A stretch of DNA of 6,637 bases from an uncultured Porphyromonadaceae bacterium (GTDB taxonomy: Bacteria; Bacteroidota; Bacteroidia; Bacteroidales; Muribaculaceae), in contig CAMWOD010000059.1 of the NCBI GenBank assembly GCA_947175715.1, forward strand, positions 1 to 6,637. The letters run 5' to 3'. Position 1 is the stretch's first letter, and each line of letters starts with the position of its first letter. The position numbers and the translations under genes were made by a program. The notes beneath the pieces were generated by a model, which searched no databases, was not told the origin of the DNA, and saw only the letters and a list, made by a program, of their open reading frames with translations. Shown piece by piece: positions 1 through 4,989 of the stretch.

Positions 1-695
1 AGATATTCGTCGAGCATCTTCTTCTTGGGGAAGGTGATGCCGTAGACGCGCACCAGCTGTTCTCGCTTTTCGTCGCCGCGCCAGTAAGCGCCTGCGAGCG
101 AGGTTATCTTGGCGGCCTTGATGGGGGCTGTGGTGGGGATGTGCGGACCACGGCACAGGTCGGTAAATTCACCCTGGGTGTATGTGGTGATGTGGCCATC
201 CTCAAGTTCGCTTATCAGCTCGCACTTGTATTTTTCGCCGCGGTCGCCAAACATCTTGAGGGCATCCTCTTTCGATATGTCCTTGCGCACGATTGCTTCC
301 TTGCGCTGGGCAAGTTCGAGCATTTTAGCCTCGATTTTTGGGAAGTCGGCTGATGTGATGTTGTGGCCGTTGGGGTCTATGTCGTAGTAAAAACCATTTT
401 CGATGGCCGGGCCGATGCCGAATTTCACACCGGGATACAGCTCTTGGAGCGCTTCGGCAAGCAAGTGAGCTGACGAGTGCCAGAATGCGTGTTTCCCTTC
501 GGGGTCGTCCCATTTGAATAGCTGAATGGTAGCGTCGGTGGTGATGGGACGTGTTAGATCCCATGCCTCGGAGTTGACGTTAGCGGCCAAGACGTCCTGA
601 GCCAGGCGCGGGCTGATGCTTTGGGCTATCTCCAGTGGGGTGACGCCACTTTCATATTGCTTAACGTCGTTGTTAGGGAACGTGATATTAATCAT
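1..695 (-). CDS. thrS: Threonyl-tRNA synthetase, N-terminal part (partial, runs off left edge)
   Basis: This cytoplasmic enzyme charges tRNA-Thr with threonine and edits mis-charged Ser-tRNA-Thr. I translated the minus strand from the ATG at 695-693 and found 231 open codons to the window edge. Residues 1 to about 62 look like the TGS domain (MINITFPNNDVKQYESGVTP start). The editing domain follows. It has the HSSAH zinc/editing motif with His73 and His77, then DLCRGPH with Asp179, Cys181 and His185. These nearly match the known E. coli editing residues H73, H77, D180 and C182. The sequence AGAYWRGDEKREQ near residue 200 is also typical of ThrRS. The family is about 640-650 residues long, so the catalytic class II core and anticodon-binding domain lie outside the window. 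No other ATG lies close upstream in frame, and there is no clear Shine-Dalgarno, as is usual in Bacteroidota. The gene follows the permease gene on the same strand after 113 bases but appears to have its own promoter. Confidence 0.97.
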   Translation of the reverse strand, partial: MINITFPNNDVKQYESGVTPLEIAQSISPRLAQDVLAANVNSEAWDLTRPITTDATIQLFKWDDPEGKHAFWHSSAHLLAEALQELYPGVKFGIGPAIENGFYYDIDPNGHNITSADFPKIEAKMLELAQRKEAIVRKDISKEDALKMFGDRGEKYKCELISELEDGHITTYTQGEFTDLCRGPHIPTTAPIKAAKITSLAGAYWRGDEKREQLVRVYGITFPKKKMLDEY

Positions 696-730
696 CTGTG
701 ATTCAGTATATTGTAGTAATTGTAAAGGAT

Positions 731-750
731 TTGTGCCTATGTGGGCTCAA
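731..750 (-). promoter_or_regulatory. Small hairpin in the predicted thrS leader
   Basis: On the minus strand, TTGAGCC and GGCACAA can pair around a six-base loop, giving six base pairs and one A-A mismatch. The hairpin lies about 35 bases before the thrS ATG, inside the leader expected from the TAAATTTG promoter. thrS is autoregulated through leader structures in E. coli, but this small hairpin has no visible likeness to that operator or to a T-box. It could be chance. Confidence 0.2.
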
Positions 751-760
751 AACACGAGTG

Positions 761-768
761 CAAATTTA
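761..768 (-). promoter_or_regulatory. Bacteroidota -7 promoter element for thrS (TAAATTTG)
   Basis: The minus strand reads TAAATTTGCA here, an exact match to the Bacteroidota sigma-ABfr -7 consensus TAnnTTTG. Transcription would start near 754-757, giving a thrS leader of about 60 bases. No good -33 TTTG lies 19-21 bases upstream; that interval instead holds a TAAGTC direct repeat. The element implies that thrS can be transcribed separately from the upstream permease gene. Confidence 0.6.
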
Positions 769-782
769 CTAAAAAAATCTCA

Positions 783-796
783 GACTTAGGGACTTA
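783..796 (-). repeat. TAAGTC direct repeat with 8-base period upstream of thrS
   Basis: The minus strand reads TAAGTCCCTAAGTC, so the six-mer TAAGTC occurs twice with a start-to-start period of 8 bases. It sits 15-28 bases upstream of the TAAATTTG element, where a -33 element would be expected. It could be a binding site or chance; nothing else supports a function. Confidence 0.25.
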
Positions 797-808
797 TTTC
801 TAAAAAAA

Positions 809-2119
809 TCAGTCGAAACGCATGGAGGAGGTGGGCGATAGGCGCGCTATCATGCGTGAGGGGATGAGCATGATGGCTGCTGTGAGTAAGACTACGCCCG
901 CATTGACCGCGGCAATCTGCCACCATACGATCCTCGCAGGCACTGAGTCAAGATAGTACGCTTCGGGGTCGAGCGCCATTATGTGGTATCGCTGCTGCAG
1001 CCATATCAGGCTTAAGGCTAATGCATTGCCTATCAGTAGCCCAAATAATACTATGCGACATGATATCAGGGCGAATATGCGCGTTATCTGTGCATTGGTG
1101 GCGCCGAGCGATTTGAGTATCCCTATCATTCGTATTCGCTCGAGGATGAGTATGAACAGACTCGATAGCAGGGTAAAAGCTCCCACGGCACCCATCAGAA
1201 TGAGAATCACCACTACATTGGTGTCGAGCAGTTCGAGCCAGTTGAGCCAAACACCTGCCGAATCGAAAATGTCGGAAATAAGCCACGGTCCTGCTTCTAA
1301 GCCTTGCATCTGAGCCTGCAGTTGGTACTGCTGGAGCGATGACACTAAGTTGGAGCGCACTGTGGCCACACTATCGAGCGAAAGCCCCCTGACCTCAACT
1401 GATTGTGAGTGTCCCACGGGGTATTGGGCCATGCGGTTGAGTAGTGATATCGAGCCGTAGCATTGCAACTTGTCGCGGTCGGGGAAGTTGGTGTTGAATA
1501 CTCCCGCCACAGTAAGTTTTCGTTGGCGCAAATTGCCGTTGCTGAAGAAGAAAGCATCTATGCGGTCGCCGGTGTCAATATCCAATGACTGTGATAAGTA
1601 TTGTGATATTACGATTTTATCGCGCGAGTCGTTATCGCTCCAGTCGGGGAGGGTGCCGCTTACCATTGCGCCGTCGAGAAAACGGTAATCCATCTGTGGT
1701 GAGTATCCCGAAATCCTAACGCCAGCGAAACTCGAATCAGTGCGCAATACCCCTTCGCGGTGAGTAGCCATAACCACCAGTGTGCCAGGGGGAACTATTT
1801 GTTGCACCTGCGTCATAAGCAGTGAGTCAATACCTTTGGCTTTGATGGCTTCAGGGTTGGCCTCGGCTGCGTAGCTAATGGTTGAGTCAAAATGGTTGGT
1901 GATGGTGATCGATGGGTCCATTGAGGTGATTTTTGTGGTGATGTCGTGTTTAAACCCCACCACAATCGCCACGGCGAGAATCATCACCATAAGCGACAAA
2001 GACAGGCCGCTCACGGCGATCCAGGCCGATGGCGATCGCCATAAGCCGTCGGCACCCCCGCTCACCCTTGAGGCCACGATGCGTGATATACCGGTATGTT
2101 TTGAATGGTGCTGACTCAT
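809..2119 (-). CDS. LolC/LolE-type FtsX-family ABC transporter permease
   Basis: This is a 436-residue inner-membrane permease of the FtsX/MacB superfamily, closest in layout to LolC/LolE, which with the ATPase LolD hand outer-membrane lipoproteins to LolA. One membrane helix lies near residues 33-55 (AWIAVSGLSLSLMVMILAV), followed by a periplasmic domain of about 245 residues and three C-terminal helices near 301-326, 348-374 and 397-421. The loop after the second helix carries the family signature ERIRMIGILKSLGATNAQI (about 327-345), a coupling region that contacts the ATPase. Length fits the family (about 400-420). The ATG at 2119 is the first possible ATG after an in-frame TAG at 2165-2167, so the start is firm. 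No lolD or second permease is visible beside it, so it probably works as a homodimer, or with partners encoded elsewhere. The lipoprotein substrate role is inferred from the family; a MacB-like or other FtsX-type substrate is possible. Confidence 0.88.
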   Translation of the reverse strand: MSQHHSKHTGISRIVASRVSGGADGLWRSPSAWIAVSGLSLSLMVMILAVAIVVGFKHDITTKITSMDPSITITNHFDSTISYAAEANPEAIKAKGIDSLLMTQVQQIVPPGTLVVMATHREGVLRTDSSFAGVRISGYSPQMDYRFLDGAMVSGTLPDWSDNDSRDKIVISQYLSQSLDIDTGDRIDAFFFSNGNLRQRKLTVAGVFNTNFPDRDKLQCYGSISLLNRMAQYPVGHSQSVEVRGLSLDSVATVRSNLVSSLQQYQLQAQMQGLEAGPWLISDIFDSAGVWLNWLELLDTNVVVILILMGAVGAFTLLSSLFILILERIRMIGILKSLGATNAQITRIFALISCRIVLFGLLIGNALALSLIWLQQRYHIMALDPEAYYLDSVPARIVWWQIAAVNAGVVLLTAAIMLIPSRMIARLSPTSSMRFD

Positions 2120-2129
2120 AAAAACCGTG

Positions 2130-2161
2130 CAAATATACTTAAAAAGGGGGTAAAATACACA
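2130..2161 (-). promoter_or_regulatory. Promoter of the LolE-type permease gene, close to its start codon
   Basis: The minus strand has TATATTTG at 2137-2130, an exact TAnnTTTG -7 element. TGTG at 2161-2158 lies 20 bases upstream and matches three of four positions of the -33 TTTG element. Only ten bases separate the -7 element from the ATG at 2119, so the transcript would have a leader of only a few bases. The downstream bases GCACGGTTTTT contain no ribosome binding site. Confidence 0.55.
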
Positions 2162-2180
2162 GTGCTAAACGGATTTTGAC

Positions 2181-2188
2181 TACATTCG
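2181..2188 (+). promoter_or_regulatory. Possible -7 promoter element for aroE-comEC (TACATTCG)
   Basis: TACATTCG differs at one position from the TAnnTTTG consensus and lies 49 bases before the favoured aroE ATG, giving a leader of about 40-45 bases. No -33 element is clear at the right distance; a TTTG at 2175-2178 is too close. This is the best plus-strand candidate in the divergent gap. Confidence 0.3.
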
Positions 2189-2237
2189 CGGTACAAAGTG
2201 TGAATACAAGTTCGTGAATTTTTCTAAAGTGAGCAAT

Positions 2238-3002
2238 ATGGCACCTCATCAGTATGCGCGTCTTTACGGCCTCATAGGCTACCCGCTGATTCATTCGTTT
2301 TCGGAGAATTATTTCAATCAGAAATTTGAGTCGGAGCACATCGATGCGCATTATATCAACTATGAAATTCCCGACATAGGCGATCTGATGGAGATTGTGG
2401 CTGAATACCCCAATCTTCACGGACTCAATGTCACTATTCCATACAAGGAGCAGGTGATACCCTACATGGATGAGATGGACGAGGATGCTGCAAAAATAGG
2501 TGCCGTAAATGTGATAAAATTCATTAGGGGTGCGGGAGATGACTTGCGATTTAAGGGCTACAACTCCGATGTGATAGGGTTTACCGACTCACTGGCCCCC
2601 ATACTCAAGCCCAACCAAAAGAAAGCCCTGATACTCGGTACTGGCGGTGCGGCCAAGGCCGTGCGCCAGGGATTGATCAATCTTGAGGTGGAACCAACAT
2701 ATGTGTCGCGTACACCCCGCGAAGGGATGCTCGCTTATAGCCAGCTCACATCCGAGGTGATGGCCGATCACCTTATCATTGTCAACACTACTCCGCTGGG
2801 CATGTATCCTAAAATTGATGCCTGCCCCGACATACCATACCATCTCCTCACCCCCGAACACCTATGCTACGATCTTCTGTACAATCCCGACGAGACGTTG
2901 TTTATGAAGAAAGCAGCCGAGCATGGAGCGGAAGTGAAGAACGGGCTTGAGATGCTGTTGTTGCAGGCTTTTGCAGCATGGAAAATCTGGAACGAAAAAT
3001 AA
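2238..3002 (+). CDS. aroE: Shikimate dehydrogenase
   Basis: This cytoplasmic enzyme reduces 3-dehydroshikimate to shikimate with NADPH, the fourth step of the chorismate pathway to aromatic amino acids. Counting from the ATG at 2238 it has 254 residues. The substrate-binding N-terminal domain has YGLIGYPLIHSFS (residues 10-22, with the shikimate-binding SxS serines) and NVTIPYKE with catalytic Lys70. GYNSD gives catalytic Asp111. The NADP domain has GTGGAAKAV (134-142) and SRT (157-159), which probably contacts the 2'-phosphate, then NTTPLGM (183-189). The C-terminal NGLEMLLLQ supplies the conserved Gln243. All key residues are present. A GTG at 2214 would add eight residues (MNFSKVSN) and a GTG at 2229 three. 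I prefer the ATG because family members begin just before the YGLIGYPL motif. comEC follows after 10 bases, suggesting one transcript. Confidence 0.96.
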   Translation: MAPHQYARLYGLIGYPLIHSFSENYFNQKFESEHIDAHYINYEIPDIGDLMEIVAEYPNLHGLNVTIPYKEQVIPYMDEMDEDAAKIGAVNVIKFIRGAGDDLRFKGYNSDVIGFTDSLAPILKPNQKKALILGTGGAAKAVRQGLINLEVEPTYVSRTPREGMLAYSQLTSEVMADHLIIVNTTPLGMYPKIDACPDIPYHLLTPEHLCYDLLYNPDETLFMKKAAEHGAEVKNGLEMLLLQAFAAWKIWNEK

Positions 3003-3012
3003 CTCTGGAGCC

Positions 3013-4989
3013 GTGAAGGCGCCACTATCGTATATACCTCTGTTGCCGCTGGCCGTAGGGTTGGCAACAGGTATTGTGATTGGTCGCTTTTTGCCTCACT
3101 ACGCTGTTTACTCCATTGCTGCGATTGCTATGGGCGCCATTGTGTTGGCGTGGCTCAGAAAATGGCCCATAGCCGCCATGATGGGGGCTATGGCATGTGG
3201 AGCATTGTTGATAAGTGCGTTTCATGTGGGGCACCTCGACAAGGCCGATGCCGAGGATTTTGAATACGAAGGCAGGGTAGTCGAAGTGATAGAACGTGAA
3301 TCGTCGCGCTCTATGGTGGTAGATGTCAAAGGTCTACCATATAATGTGTATATCACTACCCCGGCTTTCAATCCCGAGCTCCTCCCCGGCGATGATGTGG
3401 TCTTTACAGGAGCTCTAATGCCAGTAGATTCACAGAATGATGTATTCACCGATCTGAGTGAATTTTACTATGTGCGACGAGTAGGAGCTACAGCCTTCGT
3501 GCTTCCCGATAAAATCAGGAATGACAATGGCACTCAACTCACATTCAAACAGTGGTTGATGAGGCAGCGGCAAGGTTGGGTGAGAATTATAATGCACTCT
3601 GAAATGGAGCAGGGTGCAGCTCGTCTTCTTGCAGCTACTTTTCTTGGAGAAAGGGTGGCGATGGACCAGAAAGAGGTAACCGCATTTCGCGATGCTGGAG
3701 CGGCTCATGTCTTGGCGTTAAGCGGATTGCATGCAGCTCTCGTGTGGTTGATTATCACAACGGTATTATGGCCTCTAAAATTCACTGGTATGGGGAAGTG
3801 GGTAAAGGGATTGGCAATCTTGTTGCTATGGGCCTACGTGATGTTTACCGGTTTTGCGCCATCTGTGATACGTGCATCGGTGATGGTGACGATGGTAGCT
3901 ATTGGTGAAATGATCGAACGAAGGAGTGCCTCAGTCAATGCATTGATGGCTGCGATGATTGTGATTCTTGTTATATCCCCTGAGGCGCTATTTGAAGTTG
4001 GTTTCCAGTTGTCGTTTGTAGCTGTGGCGGGGTTGCTGATTTGGAGCGCGTGGTTCCAGAGTATTGAGATTAAACGCCGATGGGTGAGGCCGTTTATCAA
4101 TGTTGTTGGCGTGACCATGGGAGCCATGATTGCCACATCAATGTTCACTGCATATTATTTTCATCGGTTGCCGTTACTGTTCCTTTTGGTCAACATTCCG
4201 TTGGCACTGCTGTTTCCTATATTCCTGTGTGTAGGCATTTTGTGGTGGCTGTTGGCCTTAGTGGGATGTAACTGTACGCCGTTTATATGGGTGATTGATG
4301 CCGTCTACCGATGCATGAAGTGGATTATCGATTCAGTGGCAGCTACAGGTGGCAGTGTGCTTGAAAATCTCTATATCACACCTTGGACTTTACTTGTGTG
4401 GGTCGTGGCAATTGTGATGGCTGGTGGATGGGTGTATTATCGACGCGCTGTGTGGGGATATGCTATGGGGGTGAGTGTTGTGGCGGCTGCTCTACTCCTT
4501 GCTCTGCCACCCCAAAATAACGCCCCCGAGATGGTGATCGATTCACGGCGCGACCACACGATGATTATGGTGAATAATGGCGCATCATGCCGGGCGTTCG
4601 TCGTGGGTATGCCCAAGGATAGCGCCTACCTCAATGAATATTGGAGAGAGCGCATGGCGCAGTATGCCGGAAACCGCCGCCTTGGGGTGCCGAGGGTAGA
4701 ACAGCTCAAATCACCGCAGTTGCAGGTTGACGATTGCCGTTGGCTCATAGTCAACAGCAACACTACTGTGACAGAGCCTTGTGATGCTTTATTGATATGC
4801 CGAGGCTTTACGGGAAGAAGTTCAGTTGTCGAGCAGCTCATAACCGATACAGGCGCCCGGCGTGTATATCTCTCGGGCGACCTTAACGCCATGATAAGCC
4901 AACGCCTCGCACATCAGTTGGACGACATGCAAGGCGTTGAGGTGATATCATTGAGAGGAAAACATGCTCTTATCCCGCTATCACACTGA
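3013..4989 (+). CDS. comEC: ComEC/Rec2-family DNA uptake channel protein
   Basis: This inner-membrane protein belongs to the ComEC/Rec2 family, the presumed channel carrying single-stranded DNA into the cytoplasm during natural transformation. From the GTG at 3013 it has 658 residues. An N-terminal hydrophobic cluster (about 8-73) begins KAPLSYIPLLPLAVGLATGI, typical of Bacteroidota ComEC. A DUF4131/OB-like extracytoplasmic region spans about 83-168. The polytopic Competence domain (about 200-478) contains the hallmark HVLALSGLH at 232-240. After residue 498 comes a soluble domain of about 160 residues. It resembles the end of a metallo-beta-lactamase fold but has no HxHxDH motif, so I see no nuclease site. 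The open frame extends back to a TTG at 2947 inside aroE, but those extra residues (MRCCCCRLLQ) are unlike the family, so I chose the GTG. A GGAG lies only two bases before it, too close for a normal ribosome binding site. Expression probably depends on aroE. Confidence 0.92.
   Translation: MKAPLSYIPLLPLAVGLATGIVIGRFLPHYAVYSIAAIAMGAIVLAWLRKWPIAAMMGAMACGALLISAFHVGHLDKADAEDFEYEGRVVEVIERESSRSMVVDVKGLPYNVYITTPAFNPELLPGDDVVFTGALMPVDSQNDVFTDLSEFYYVRRVGATAFVLPDKIRNDNGTQLTFKQWLMRQRQGWVRIIMHSEMEQGAARLLAATFLGERVAMDQKEVTAFRDAGAAHVLALSGLHAALVWLIITTVLWPLKFTGMGKWVKGLAILLLWAYVMFTGFAPSVIRASVMVTMVAIGEMIERRSASVNALMAAMIVILVISPEALFEVGFQLSFVAVAGLLIWSAWFQSIEIKRRWVRPFINVVGVTMGAMIATSMFTAYYFHRLPLLFLLVNIPLALLFPIFLCVGILWWLLALVGCNCTPFIWVIDAVYRCMKWIIDSVAATGGSVLENLYITPWTLLVWVVAIVMAGGWVYYRRAVWGYAMGVSVVAAALLLALPPQNNAPEMVIDSRRDHTMIMVNNGASCRAFVVGMPKDSAYLNEYWRERMAQYAGNRRLGVPRVEQLKSPQLQVDDCRWLIVNSNTTVTEPCDALLICRGFTGRSSVVEQLITDTGARRVYLSGDLNAMISQRLAHQLDDMQGVEVISLRGKHALIPLSH
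4981..4989. other. Nine-base tail-to-tail overlap of comEC and the RND pump gene
   Basis: TCACACTGA contains both stop codons: TGA at 4987-4989 ends comEC on the plus strand, and TGA read from 4983 to 4981 ends the pump gene on the minus strand. Neither strand shows a convincing stem followed by a T run just beyond its stop. Nearby I see only a weak CCGA/TCGG stem at 4992-5006 and the palindrome AAAGATCTTT at 5041-5050. Confidence 0.9.

Noticed and set aside
325..564. 79-codon minus-strand frame inside thrS
   Set aside because: It is out of frame with the thrS reading frame, which carries the conserved HSSAH and DLCRGPH motifs.
802..808. T run right after the permease stop (minus strand) as an intrinsic terminator
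   Set aside because: I see no stable stem directly before the seven T bases, so it does not qualify as a terminator.
2174..2178. TTTTG as the -33 element for aroE
   Set aside because: It is only two bases from the TACATTCG candidate, and no TAnnTTTG lies 19-21 bases downstream of it.
2139..2420. Minus-strand open frame of 93 codons upstream of the permease gene
   Set aside because: It lies mostly antisense to the well-supported aroE start, resembles no family I know, and ends in the promoter gap. It is a shadow frame.
2947..3012. Longer comEC starting at TTG 2947 inside aroE
   Set aside because: The added residues (MRCCCCRLLQ...) are the aroE sequence read in another frame, and the family N-terminus begins at the GTG at 3013.
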